The notes under the pieces are model-generated. The model made no database searches and was not told the origin of the DNA. It saw nothing but the letters and a program-made list of their open reading frames with translations. This document shows, piece by piece, positions 43,686 to 56,002 of a stretch of 64,000 bases of DNA (within the stretch, counting starts at the first letter, position 1; every line of letters starts with the position of its first letter). This stretch comes from Melampsora larici-populina 98AG31 (taxonomy: Eukaryota; Basidiomycota; Pucciniomycetes; Pucciniales; Melampsoraceae). The stretch lies in NCBI RefSeq assembly GCF_000204055.1, contig NW_006768797.1, positions 257,380 through 321,379 on the forward strand, in the 5' to 3' direction. The translations under genes and the position numbers were made by a program.

Positions 43686-45268
43686 TCACATCTCACTATA
43701 GAATTTGTTTAAGAATTCTAAACCGGCCAAAACTTCAGCGTGCGTTTTACCACCATGAATCACCTCAGGAGCCGAAGAAGGTAATCCGAAAGGAGAGAGT
43801 AAAGCTTCGTGAATCGTATAAAGCTTCTCCTTGTGAGTTGGAGTAGGTTGCGTCTTACTCAACCACCTTGGGGTGGCCGAACTTGGTCCGGTTGACACAA
43901 TTCTTCTCGATGATGGAGTCGAAGTTGGCATCTTGGAACTACAGCCAATGGGTGATACCACACTAGATGTGGCTGGAGACGATGAAACAGTGAGACCCGG
44001 TGTGAAGAAAGTTGAAGACACTTTGCTGGGCAGTGTCTGTCTGTGCTTTCTTGGGACTCGGACTGGCGTAGAAATTGACCAGTCAACCAAGTCGGCATCG
44101 TTTTGAGATTTGTGCATCTCTGATCTCGGAAAGTCGATGCCTTTTGACTTTCCGTGTTGTGAAGACTGAAGAGAAATCACATAGAAGTATAAGTATGTAT
44201 TTTTAAAAATCATCCGTTGTACGTGGAAATAGAAGAATCAATCAAGTCGGACAGGACGAACCGAAATAACATCCTTGTCCGCACTAGGTCCAGCGACTTC
44301 CACCTTGGTCTTTACAGTTTCAAAGGGGTGAATGACCTTTTGGCTGAAATTCTGGTTTACGGGGAAACCAGCAGGAACGCGGATAGGAACTTTCGTCTAT
44401 GTGAAGGGAACATGTATGTCAGATAAGATCAAAATGTAAGAAGCCAGAAGGTTGCTGAGAACATCACCTACCGATCGCTGGCTTGCGTATCGGCGGGACG
44501 TCGCGTTGTTAGCCGACCGAGCCAAAGCTGCCAACATTGGATCGGATTGGTCCTGTTAAATAGACAAGATAAAAACAGAGATGAGCTTCAGTTATCAATG
44601 ACAAAACAAAAAATGAAAATGTAACGATATCCACGTAAAATCAATCAAGTGGAACGTAAACAAACCAAGTCTTCATCTTCATCCGCAACAACTTCGTCCG
44701 TCTCGTTGTTTACATCATCAAAGGTACAAAGTACCCTTTGACTAAAGTTTTGATTCACTGGGAACCCGGCTGGAACACGGACAGGAATCTTTGTCTATGG
44801 GAAGGAAGTATACAAATCAGATCAGATGAAGATGGAAGATCACAAAAGTTAGTGAGAACATCACTTACGGATCTTTGAAGAGCGTATCGGTTGGAAGTTG
44901 AGGTGTTGGCCGATCGAGCCAAAGCCACCAAGAGCGGATCACATAGGTCCTGTCAAAGGAACAAGATGAACAAAAAGCGACGAGGTTTAATGATCAGTTA
45001 TGAAAAGGTACAAGACAATTCCAACGACAGCAACGCTTACCAGTGTGGGTTTCACCACCGGTTTCGGATGAGCCATTTCATAGGCTTTGGCACGCTAAAG
45101 TAAAAAATCAAGGTTAACAAGCGAATCACAGTTCCTTCGAAAGAGAGTTGCGAAACTCACTTTAAAATTCGAGGACGAGATACCGACAGCCTTGTTAGGC
45201 TTATCCGATAATTTGAGTGCTGATAAAAATCGTGCACGGCGACAGGGTTGGTTGGATTGAGAATGCAT
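43686..45268 (-). CDS. Seven-exon gene with internal exon-pair duplication, paralogue A
   Basis: Exons on the complement: 45268-45161, 45094-45041, 44949-44869, 44794-44666, 44552-44472, 44396-44262 and 44165-43686, 355 residues; every intron is phase 0. Exons 3 and 5 are each 27 codons (D..DP.L.ALARSAN..TS.RYA.QRS). Exons 4 and 6 are 43 and 45 codons, each starting TK.P.RVPAGFPVNQNFSQ. The exon pair is thus duplicated within the gene. The last exon is Ser/Thr/Pro-rich with TPVRVPRKHRQTLPSKVSS and a conserved C-terminal helix region (HEALLSPFGLPSSAPEV, AEVLAGLEFLNKFYSEM). No signal peptide or known domain is recognised; Arg/Lys-rich N-terminus (QPCRRARFLSALKL). A 6.6-kb hAT element inserted about 715 bp upstream of its ATG. 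Confidence 0.78.
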
Positions 45269-45982
45269 GTCGAAGAATTGCGGTTAAAGGGATGGGTAAA
45301 GGTAAGAAGATAAGAGTGCGTGGCTTTCTAAAAGGTAGTCAAGAGTAGATAAGGATGTTTTTAAAAACTAGTAAGAATAGTAGTGGTAAATGTGTTTTTG
45401 AATGTTAGAGTGGATCAAATGATATATCAATGGAATGATGATTAGAAATGTTCTGTGGTGAGCAAAAGGGTGAGTATTTATATCGAATTTCCTACGACCA
45501 GATGCTGATGAGCAGGCTCTCTGCCTTCATACAAAAACTGGCGCATGGATGGGTTTAACATCCAATTCTCAAGCAGGGACAAATTTACATCTACGTTGTC
45601 CTGAATATTTTCCTCGCCATCTTTTAGTTGCGAGCTCGGGAAGGATCCCTTGAAATATGTCAAGTAGGAAACTTGGAGTCACACTCAACAAGGGCAATAA
45701 GCATGGCGACTTTCGGTTTTAGTCAGTTCTTATTCGAGATCCAAACATATTCTATCCATCACATGTTTCCTTAAAGCACCCGATATGTTGTTACCTGGAA
45801 AGTTGTTATCCGAGTTTTGTAGATCAGGTCACAAACATATCGACTGAATAGTAAGATGGCTGGTGACCGTTTAGAAATATAGAACACTGCACTAAATCTT
45901 GCAGGAGAATCAATCAGAGGCACTAACAAGATCAACCACAGACTATAACCAGGTTCAAGGAAAGAAATCGGAGCGTACTGCC

Positions 45983-46140
45983 AACACGCGAATCGTACCG
46001 CAGCGCAATACGGACAGCGGTGCGGTGCGGTACGGTATGTGCCCCGTAGGCCGCGGTACGGGTAAATACGTTCCGACCGTACCGTAGTGTCAAAAAGCTG
46101 GGATAATATGGGGGTGGTGCCGTACCGCTGCTCAGCATTT
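45983..46140. promoter_or_regulatory. Left end of hAT-2 with dense CGGTACGG motifs
   Basis: GTACCGC, GGTGCGGTGCGGTACGG, CGGTACGGG, GACCGTACCGTAG and GCCGTACCGC follow one another within about 150 bp. These resemble clustered subterminal transposase-binding repeats. Confidence 0.6.
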
Positions 46141-48914
46141 TCTTGTGTATGATGACCGTAGGCCGTAGTGCCTACACCACAAAGACACTTATTTGCGTCA
46201 GGGCGTCGGGCATGTCCGAGATTGGGGACACGACCCGACGTCCACTAACGGGGCGCTGGCTAGACGTCTGAGCGCGTATATATCCGCACCGCATCCTGAA
46301 GATGCACTGATGTCATCCTAGCCAGGATGACATGCAAGCACACAGTGCTTGGAAGACCTACAGATGCCCAATCAAGTGGGCACCCTTCCAGCACATTGCG
46401 GACAACCACTCGCGATCCAAGATCTGTCGTCCACATGGTGGTAGCAGACCCGGGTATCCAATGAGCCCCACAACGATGGACCGGCTAGATGCTGGAAGGC
46501 TATCGCTCTGACATCCGGTGGTTCTTTTTGCTTCCCACCACAACAACAATCAACCACTGGTATGTATTCCTTTCTCTCTCTCTCAACTCTCTTTTTTCTT
46601 GAATCTGACCTTAGAATTGAATGTTGCTCACTTTACTCGACTTTAGAATCAAATCTCATCCAGCCTCGATTTCCTTATTCTTGTAATTGAATATTCACGG
46701 TCTCGACTCTCGACTACTTTACTCACTTTAACTTTACAAAACATCTCATTGAACATGTCATTTGCTCAAATCATGGAATTCAAGTATTGTAGATAGTTGT
46801 CAGCTTATCATTGACATTACCTCATTATTTCATGTTCAAAATCGTGTTCTCTGTAGATCTTGAAAGATTCCTTTCTGACCACTCTTTGGAATACCAGTTT
46901 TTGCTATGTATGGAGGGAATAAAGGCTGGCAACAAGCTCGATCACCCACCTACAAGTCTTGAATGGGACAGCTTTTTTCAAGCATTTAACATCTTATTTT
47001 GTTTTTTGCTCTCCTCAATCCTCACAATATTTGATTAATGAGGCAAGAATGGTTTGACCAAAAGTTCGATTTGAAAGTTTAGCCTGATGACATCATCGAA
47101 TGAATTGTCATGTGATCAATACCCGACGCTTTGACCAGGTTTGTAAACCAAAGCGTCTTCATCTCTTTACTTCGATTTTTGTCTTCTTTTGTCATCTCCT
47201 TTGATTTTCATTCCCTTCCTCTCTTTTTGCTTCAAATATCACTTCTTTGGATTTTAGGATCTCTAGGCCATACAGCCGCAGCTATCGTTCTCAAAAACAC
47301 TTGCACCTGTTCTTCTCGTCGGTATGTTCTGCTCTTGGCTATTTGAGCCAACATCAAAACGGTTTTAGGTTCAATAACCTCAAGTTGGCGCTTGGAGTAT
47401 CACATAAACATAAGTACCATGTATCATCCTATCTTTCTTTCTACACATCAACCGATCAAATTTGTAAAATGTCTCCTGACTCGAAAAACCTTTGATTTAC
47501 AACTATTTACAAGCTGCTACAAAAGCTACACAGACAAGTTCAGATCCCATTGTTTCAACTCTAGTAATCGGTAGGCCTTATTTGATGTACATCTTCAATG
47601 ATATGCTCATCTGGGTTAGACTCATCCTGTTCCCTACATATCTCTGGATTTCCATCATACTTATACTTTGTTTTTTCATTTGAAATAGGCCGATTAGATT
47701 GAATTATTATTTTGATGGAAACCTCATTGGCCAACATCAACAAAGAGCTGACAGGTAACAGATGGCAGGGATCGCAATAAACTTCGTTTTCTCAATTTTA
47801 AAATTGTATCAAGTCAGGAAACGGGTTCTAAATTTGAAATGCGGTAAGTATCATCATCAAAATGAAAATGAAGATGATGATCACAAGAATCATCATATTG
47901 AATCTTATCTCAAGAGGAATCTTTGTTCCACTTTCCTCTTGACTTCGGTCTCACCTCTTTACAAGCATGTTAAACTGATTAATCCTGTTTGATTGGATCT
48001 ACTGGTTTCCGATGACAATCAATTCAAGACAGTTGCGATATCCTATTTCCTACTTCCGCGGTCGGCTGAAGTCTGTAGCAAATGTCAGGATCATTGTTAA
48101 ATGTGGGTGTGATTGATTGATCATGGTTTCATGTTATCATCTTATTAGGGTTATTATTTTTTGGTTGTTTTTGGATACGCATTACAAGCAGTTTCATTAT
48201 GATGATGCTTTCTGTGGAGTGTTATATCAGTAAAATGAATCTGAAAGAAGCATGTTTATGGCCTCAATTAGTCATATGAGGAAACAATCCATGGATACCT
48301 CTAGAACAGCCTGTGAGATTAGGTTGTGATACATGAAAACAATCCAAAGCTCTACCAGTGCTCGACAGCCTAGATGCCCAGGAGACAGCAGGAGAGAATC
48401 ATCTGGGAAGCAGTGCTGTGTGTGCCCTCACGACAAACCTCGAGGGATGTCATATGGATGTCGGTTCGCGGGTTCTGGGGAGCCCGATGGGCTCTGCTCA
48501 GGCCTCTGAACGTCGGAATCCGACGGACATTTCTCAGTGTGCTGTGGGGGGACGTCCGTCCCCCACCAAGAGAAATTGGACATCCGTTGGACATCCAACT
48601 GTCCTTGTGGTGTACGGTCACTTCGATTACTGATGCACATCCGCCATTGGCCCAATTGGGCCATGTATTTCCATGAATCCCAATTGGATTTTGCCTGCAA
48701 CACGCACTTTCAAGCAAGGGAGAGATAAGTTCCTCCCCCTTCCCCTTTTTCTCGCTCGTGCCACTTCATTTCCACTTCTTTTGTCTTCATCCGATTCATA
48801 GCTCCATTGTTTTATTACTTCTATTCCGGCTCGTTTGTCCTCCGAGTTCGAGTCGACTCCAATTATATATTCTTTTAACAACCTACCATCACATTTATTT
48901 TTTAATTCTTTCAT
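46141..48914. other. Left interior of hAT-2: unknown, possible membrane-protein exons
   Basis: GC-richer blocks at 46190-46560 and 48350-48720 contain short palindromes (for example ATGTCATCCT-AGCC-AGGATGACAT at 46309 and GGGGGACGTCCGTCCCCC near 48546). Between them, at 46811-47992 on +, several hydrophobic frames bordered by GT and AG sites occur (FFQAFNILFCFLLSSILTIF; LILFPTYLWISIILILCFFI; AGIAINFVFSILKLYQVRKR). They suggest a small multipass membrane gene, intact or broken, carried inside the transposon. I could not complete a model. Confidence 0.35.
48861..48870 (+). promoter_or_regulatory. TATA-like box of the hAT-2 transposase
   Basis: AATTATATAT lies about 45-54 bp upstream of the ATG at 48915. 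Confidence 0.4.
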
Positions 48915-51900
48915 ATGCCAAAAGCCAAAGGGACAGCACAAGACGCCCAATCGATGGCATCTTTTCTAGCTCCTCCCACCTCGCAGCTTGCTCTCCCTAA
49001 CTCCACTCAGTCTTCCAGTTCCAAACCACCTAGTCCAACTCCTGGGCCTTCTCGACCAAGTCCCGCTCGTCACTCCCCTGGGTTTGTACCCAGTTTGGGA
49101 GACTCGCGTCGGTCATTGTACCAACCTACCGATGATGGCGAAAGTGACAACAAAGGCTCATCTAATGGGGACCAAGATCCAGAGGAAGACGAAGAGCCCG
49201 CTGTAGAAGAGCCTTGTACACCTACTCAATCAAAGAAGCGCCCAGCAAAAGGCAAGGAGAAACCTCAACAAGCTAAGAAAGCTCGAAAGACCCAGGAGAA
49301 GAGGAATAGTACTAACACTCGTGCTAAAGTGACCGTAAGTGCCACACTCCTATTCCATCCACATCTACATTTATCTTTTCTAACTCAGTTGTTTGTAATG
49401 TCAGGACTTCACTGTACCAAAAGGCGTTGATGTAGATCAAGTCAGTCCCGGACTACCAGCTACTAAGGCTTTCAAGAAAACCACAAGCACTGCCGTTCGA
49501 CACTTGTTATCCTATTACAAACCGGTTCCTGTACAGATCCAAGACGATGTATGTTCTTTATTTCTAATCAAACCTGAACGCGATGTTAACTACACGATGT
49601 TAACTGACTTATATACTTTAATTACAGCCCATAGGTGTCCTTCGAGGATATGAATGTAAATACTGTCCCGAAACTCTCACCCGCGGCACAGATGGCAACA
49701 GTAACCTTTACGGCCATCGAGATGGCTACAAGAACCGAGAACCTTGTGAAGGATGTCATATCGCCATGAAAGAGAAAGGACATGGACTTCCACCGACCTA
49801 TCAAGAACGTATGAAGGCACTTGAGGACGCTTCAACAACTTCAGGCGCTAAAGGATCAGCAGCATTGATGAATGCCTTCATGACTCGACCACCGTTCAGC
49901 GTGGACATCCTTAATGTCCTCTTGGTGATCTGGGTATTGAGGCATGCTCTCCCATGGGTTAGATTTCAAGATCAAACCCTCCGTGCAGCATTTCACCTAA
50001 CACACGCGAAGGCTGATCTAAGGAGTTCTATTTCGGCAGCCACCACCGCAAAAGAACTTTACTTCTCTTTACACGACCAGCTTATCAGCAAAATTAAAGT
50101 ATGTACAAATGGTCTAAGAATTTGAAACATACCATTAATCCAACTAACTTGATTTTGGACACTGCAGGATAATAAAAGCAAGATTTGCCTTGTCCACGAC
50201 GGATGGACAACAAAAGGCAATCGTTTGGCATTTATAGGAGTAACTGCCACTTGGATCGATTCCGATTGGAAATATCAAACGAGCCACCTGACTTTGAAGT
50301 TAGCAACATGGCACCATTGTGGAGCTTTGCTCGCCAGGCCCGTCGGGAAGTACTTGATCAAGCACGGACTTCATCGAAAGGTTTGTATTTATTATTTTAT
50401 TTTATTTGTTTTGATTATAAATTACTGACATCTCCTCCAATTCCACATTCCAGGTACTAGCACAGACTACTGACTCGGGTGCTAACAATAAGACCATGGC
50501 CGACGAACTCCAAAAGATGTTCATGAACGCTGAAGACTCGGTCTTTTGGAATTCTTCGGACAATCATATGCGATGCTACTGCCACAAACTCGCTCTGGTT
50601 GTGAAGCATGGCCTCAAGACCATGAATATTTCAGCGGGTCATGTCAAACCCACCACTCAACCTAGGGCTACGGTTCCGGTTCCTACCTTGGTCCTCAATA
50701 CTGGAGAAGAAGGTGTCGATGTCCAATCATCTTCAGATGAGGATGATGCGGGATTGGAACCCAACACTGCCAATGCCGATTGTGAAGATGAAGATTGCCT
50801 CAACAAGGAACCAGTTGACACTGCGGAACTGGTCAAACGGGCTTTGTTAAAGGTGAGTCAGTATGTGATTGTCTTAGTGCAATTGGCTACTGACTTTTCA
50901 ACGGCATTTCTTGCAGTGTGACAAGGTTGTCTCATTGATATGTTCGAGCTCATCGCGTCGCCAATGGTTCAATGCACGCGCAACGGCCCAAGGTCTGAAA
51001 AGCATCATCCATGGTTGGGGAGTGCGCTGGAATGCAAAAGTGGATAGCAGAAGGCGTGCAGCTGCTGGATATGAGGTAAGTTACAACTCTACCGATGACA
51101 TATACTTGTGAAGTTTGATGATTTGCTCTTATCCTATTACCTGGTGGTAGATTATTAACAGCATGCTACACACCAATTCAAAAACCAATCGGTTCTTCCG
51201 TGGTTTAAGCATCTCCGATGAGGAATGGAATGCTGTTCGTTCGGTTAACCAAGTTTTGGAGGTGTGTATTACTGTTCCACGTTTCTTTATGGAAACTGTT
51301 GATTGATAACTTTGTGATGTAGGTCTTTGAGCGTGCAACCAAACGCATGGAGGGCGACTTTGCCTCAGGATGCAAGGTGTTGTCTGAATATCGCAAGGTA
51401 CAGAACGAACTCCAAGTCCTCCAACAAAGCAGCGCGTTTCCTAGCCTCGACGTAATGATCACCGAGATGCTCAAACATCTCAAAGTATACGCCGACGAGG
51501 CCGCCGCGACCGAGGTTGTCCAGATTGCTACTGTCCTCAACCCACGACACAGAATGAATTACATCAACAAGTTCTATCCAGATGTGGCAATTCAAGCGAA
51601 ACACTCACTAGATATGATTTTTTCGGAGTACTCTGACAACATGCCCAAACCAAGAGCACCTTCAGTCAAAGTTGCTTTAAATCAACCCGAAGAAAGTGAT
51701 GACGATGAGGATAATATGTTTCCAGCCGCACCGGCAATGGAGACTGTCCAGGATGCTCAACTTGAACTTAGACGCTACCTTGAAGGCGCTAATCCAATTG
51801 GCAAAGGCACCAGTGTGCTTGACTGGTGGGCCGTGAGTAACCTTTCACTCTGCATTACCATTATCTTACTTGCCACTAATTTATAAACTTTATGCTATGT

Positions 51901-52178
51901 AGAGCAATGCAAAGAGTTTCCCAGTCTTGGCAACTATGGCTCGGGATTACCTATCTCTCCCTGCGACTTTGTGCGCGGTCGAGCGTACGTTTTCTTCCGC
52001 TGCCAACATCGCCGTATCAAGTCGAGGAGCGATGAAACCTTCAACCATCTCACAGGCTGTTGCTTGCCGAGAATGGTTGAAGAACAAGGCCGTGCCGGCT
52101 GGTAAGTTTCAGGAAGCGGTCACTTACCTTCTAGATCATGAGTTGCGCGAGGGGAAAAAGAAGAACAAGGAAATTTGA
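48915..52178 (+). CDS. hAT transposase, nine exons, intact
   Basis: Exons 48915-49334, 49405-49548, 49628-50098, 50168-50380, 50454-50852, 50917-51075, 51151-51261, 51323-51832 and 51903-52178 give 900 residues; all eight introns are in phase 0. A disordered Pro/Ser-rich start with a Lys-rich patch (SKKRPAKGKEKPQQAKKARK, nuclear-signal-like) comes first. Then a zinc-finger-like region (YECKYCPETLTRG, NLYGHRDG, CEGCH), the catalytic region (CLVHDGWTTKGNRLAF with Asp; AQTTDSGANNKTM with Asp; CYCHKLALVV) and the C-terminal dimerisation/catalytic Glu region (LPATLCAVERTFSSAANI). No stop or frameshift is seen. The C-terminal signature confirms hAT; the acidic spacer at about residues 530-590 is unusual. 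Likely the functional enzyme of this element. Confidence 0.9.
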
Positions 52179-52389
52179 GCTCTGTTGATTACTATGTATG
52201 GGTTACGATTATTTAAATTCCTGTAGATAAATTGTCAAATCTCATTTAATTGTTCTTCCTTGTGATGTTTCACTTTCTTTCTTTCCATGCACCTCTTTCC
52301 CTTTCCACATCAAGTCTTTTATCTTTTAATACTATCTTTTAATGCTATTGTTTTGAATACATTTGAGTAAATCATTTTTCTTTCTACCC

Positions 52390-52587
52390 AAGCGCTGCGT
52401 GCGCGTCGCCTACGGTGACTACGGACGCTACGGTGTGGTTCACTACGGGTTGACCGTACCGTAGTCTGGTCATTGGGCTTAGGATACCCTTGACTACACT
52501 ACGATTACGGTGTGGTTTTAAAGCTAGACCGTACCGTACCGCTGTAGGGACCGTTTTCCACTACACTGCGGTACGATTTGCGTGTTG
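52390..52587. promoter_or_regulatory. Right end of hAT-2 with CGGTACGG motifs
   Basis: GACCGTACCGTAG, GACCGTACCGTACCGC and CTACGGTG-type motifs are clustered, mirroring the left end, and finish with the terminal repeat GCGGTACGATTTGCGTGTT. Confidence 0.6.
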
Positions 52588-53290
52588 GTACTGCCTTAAT
52601 TTTGATGATCAAAAGATTTCAAGCGTAGTAATAATCTTGACACACTGCCTCCTGTACCACCACTGATTACAATCTTTTGCTCAATACTTGAAATGGCAAA
52701 CTGAACCCATGTCAATAACCACTACTCTTTTTATCCGTGCAATAAAGCAGAGTTCACCAAAATGTAAATTCATCGATGGACATGAAATCAAAACTGATTC
52801 AGAAAATGACTTCAAGCCTAATCCTTATTCTTTTTCTTGTGTTTTTGCTCTTTCCACCAAGGGATGAGAGCAATTTTGATTACAGATACTTCTGACTTTG
52901 TACTGCTAAACTTTCAACTATCTGAATGTCACTCTAAAGTTTCAGTGATGCCAGCATGGAAACCTCTTTAGTCAGACCACGTCATTTTTTTGTCATTCTT
53001 ATGAGATTTCTCCCTTGCATCTTGAATTGGTCATACAGCTCACTATAAGTCTATATTGCTATTGTATTGTATTCCTTCAGTTCACTGAAATCTATATCAT
53101 GGACTTGTATGAGCATTGAGAGGTCAGCAATGCTCTGGTTAGAATGGTGAGAAATTGTTTGATCCCAGAGGGATGGAAGCATCTTGCCCCATTTAGCAAT
53201 TAGTACAAAACCACACATCTCCTGATATTAGAGTGGTCAGTCTAGGAGTAATATGAAACAATTTCTGGTTCCAGAGGGATGTATGGATGG

Positions 53291-56002
53291 CTCCACAAGA
53301 AGTGTCACTGTGACCAGCCTCTGGTAACTTTGACTCTGGAAGAGACATAGTCATTGTGTGTGCATGATGCATGATCAAGGCACTGAAACCCAAATGCGTG
53401 AACCAACTCACATCTTTTTTCAATTTATAATATTGAATGAGTGGTCAGTCAGGACCAAATTAATCTTTGTACCACATTCATATTTTCTAGTCATGAGTTA
53501 TTCCTTGTGTGCACACTATTCTTCATCCATTTTTGCTACTTCAAGGGTCATAGGGGAAATACAAAGCAGCCAGATGATATCAACACATCTATTCTGATTG
53601 CTATCTTTTTTCATGTCTAGGTCAATTCTTCCATCCACAGGTTCTTGGTCTCCTAGAGGCTAGAGCCATCACAGGACCATAGTATATGCCAAAGATTTGC
53701 CCCATTCTAATAGCTAGAGCACAGTACCTCTTGTATACATTATAGCTCAACTTTTATAAGATCTATTCAGACAATTATTTCTTCTCCAAATAAACAAATG
53801 AGACATCACCTTTAGGTGATATTTTCATTGATAAAGCCTTCACACCCCCCAACAAGCACCTTCCCCTCAGGCTCTATGTTAATATAATAACCAGGTGAAG
53901 AACTCTTTGTAGGCATTGTCTCTGTCAAGGTTGCTTTCAAAGCCCATGTCAGCAATCAGATTAAGACTTGATAAGTTTACATTCCATGTTAAACCAAATC
54001 CTTTTTGATCACTACTATGCATCTCTTTCCAGAATGAAACCAAATTATGTACTCAAGTGATCCAATCCAGGAACCAGTAAAGCTTCTCATGTGATTTGCG
54101 CTAATAAATGTTGTGATTATTGAAGTCTTGATTTTCTCTCTTCTTTTCTCTAAAACACTAGCAATCATCTCACTTATCCGCATTGAGCGATTGTTCTATT
54201 TGTTTCCATTCTACTTCTACGTTACTATCATTTGTTGCAGCCATTCCCAATGCGGTGAATGAGATTCACAACATTGACAAGTTTTGTTAACCTAAGTCCA
54301 GAGAAATGTTTAGTATATAAAGAAATTTTTGTCGCCTCATACTTTGTTTCCTCACTCAACAATTACTTTATCTTACCTTCGCCACCTTCCAACAGGTTTT
54401 TAGCATTTCTCTCATCACTCCATCGTGATCTCTTGGCCCAATAGCGCCCTAACTCACTCTGTCATGTTTATCTTCAGAACACCTCTGTTTTTCTGTACCT
54501 TAATAGTGATTTGACCTTGGATTTTACCTATTTTTGTGTCATTAAAACAGTTTGAAACTGTCATTCTAAGTCTTCAATCTACTAGTACAGCCACTCTCAA
54601 ACTTTTTACTTTTTTCTGCTTTTTTATCTTTTTTCCAAAGTCACTTCTATTATTACACATCAAAACCTATGAACACACATAACCATCTGTCCCACCCCCA
54701 CCCCAAAGATCCTCTCTCAATTCCAGGTGGTGGGCATGGCATGTTTGGCACCTCAAATGGTACACCAGAAAATTCTCAAAATAGGGGATGGCACTGCCCT
54801 ACACCAATGGTAATAGACTGCTTTACATCCATTTGAGATATCTGATAACTTCTCAGTTCTCTTCAAATTGTCAACAAAAAGTCCTTTGATTAAGAAACTT
54901 GTCCTGTTGTTTTTTTGAGTGACACCAAGCTTTTAAAAGTAGATGCTCAGCATCTGATCATCTACAGTACCACCACCTTCATTACTGCTTTCATCAAAGA
55001 ATCTCTCTGTTTTTCTTTTTTTTTCTTTTTGTACTTTCCTACTCAGACACACTGGAAATCAAAGAGCTGTGTGCCCCATCTTCTCAATGCTGCATTCATT
55101 GTTGTTTTTAAAAGCAATTTGTGATTTTTTTCAACATTTGAATATTTTTACTTTTTGGCTCACAGGGCGCTCCCACGTGCCCCTTGCTACTTGGGCGCGC
55201 CTCAAAACGAGCGCTTTGTGCTGAGGCGCACCCTCCATCTGACTCTCAATGACCACAGTGACTGACCCCGTGATTGTGCGCGCACAGGGTCTGTCCTCTC
55301 GTCAATTGTCTGGGTGAGGTTTATGCCACAAGAAGTTGATTTATTTTTCTTAGATCTAACTTGGATTTACTTTTACATCGGGATTCTTGATAAAAACCCC
55401 AATTAGAGCTTTCCTGGGTCCTGGTGGACATGAAAGTGTGGCAGTGCATGAAATGAAATGGTACTGATCAACTGATGTCGAAGAAAGGTAATCTGTTCTG
55501 ATTCAAGTTTTAGAATTGTAGAGACCAGATTTGTATGAAATGAGAAACCAGTTTGAGTACCGCTATTTGAAAGAAGCAATTGTTCATGATCTGTATGATT
55601 AATGTTTTAATTTTGGATTTGTAGAGGAGATCTGAGGAGATGTGAATGAAATCTTGATTCTTTTATGCATTTAAATGTGAGTCTGAGCTTGACTTCTTGA
55701 TGAAGAATTGATTGATTGATTTTTGTTAATCTAAAGTGTCAGTCTGTCCAAAAGGTTTCTTTATGTTTGAGATCACACCACTTTAAATTCAAGAAGAATT
55801 GCACAAGATCAGATCAAGAGACTTAAGATCACTGATCACGCTTAAGTCGTCAATCTGATTTATAATCCCATCGAAAGCTGGATTGATTTGTCATCAAGCT
55901 TTATTCACTCATTCACTTCACTCATTACTTTCAATCAATCACACTCATTCAGAATCACCATCATCCGAATCACCATCACACTTGATGATCAAGTAATCCA
56001 AG
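53291..56002. other. Intergenic region with a dispersed repeat
   Basis: No gene found. It contains the repeat copy at 54775-55170 and a GC-rich patch at 55165-55320 (GGGCGCGCC, GAGGCGCACCC). The last ~150 bp before 56003 are A/C/T-rich (CATTCACTTCACTCATTAC) and fit a fungal 5' untranslated region. Confidence 0.4.
54775..55170. repeat. Dispersed ~390-bp repeat, copy 1
   Basis: It shares the blocks GGCCCTACACCA(A/G)TGG, AATAGACTGCTTTA, CACTTTCCTACT..GACACA and TACTTTTTGGCTCACA, in the same order and orientation, with 59815-60210. The two copies are diverged and flank the Msb1-like gene as direct repeats. Confidence 0.75.

Larger units (their letters stand above)
45983..52587 (+). mobile_element. 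hAT transposon 2, apparently intact
   Basis: The ends AACACGCGAATCGTACCGCAG and (complement) AACACGCAAATCGTACCGCAG are inverted repeats. GTACTGCC flanks both sides (45975-45982, 52588-52595). The paralogous segment at 62867 has GTACTGTC uninterrupted, which proves the insertion. Subterminal regions (about 45990-46135 and 52395-52575) are packed with TACGGT/ACCGTA motifs in both orientations, as in Ac/Ds-like elements where they bind transposase. One nine-exon transposase gene occupies the right half; a 2.8-kb stretch of unknown content fills the left half. Confidence 0.92.
43445..53290. repeat. Segmental duplication, copy 1 (with hAT-2 inside)
   Basis: Similarity to 60288-63624 runs in the same orientation. 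It starts near TTGGTAAGACT, continues through the seven-exon gene and its flanks to 45982, skips the 6.6-kb hAT element and resumes from 52588 to about 53290 (GGTTCCAGAGGGATG). Without the transposon each copy is about 3.3 kb. Introns and intergenic DNA are also alignable, so this is a DNA-level duplication. Confidence 0.9.
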
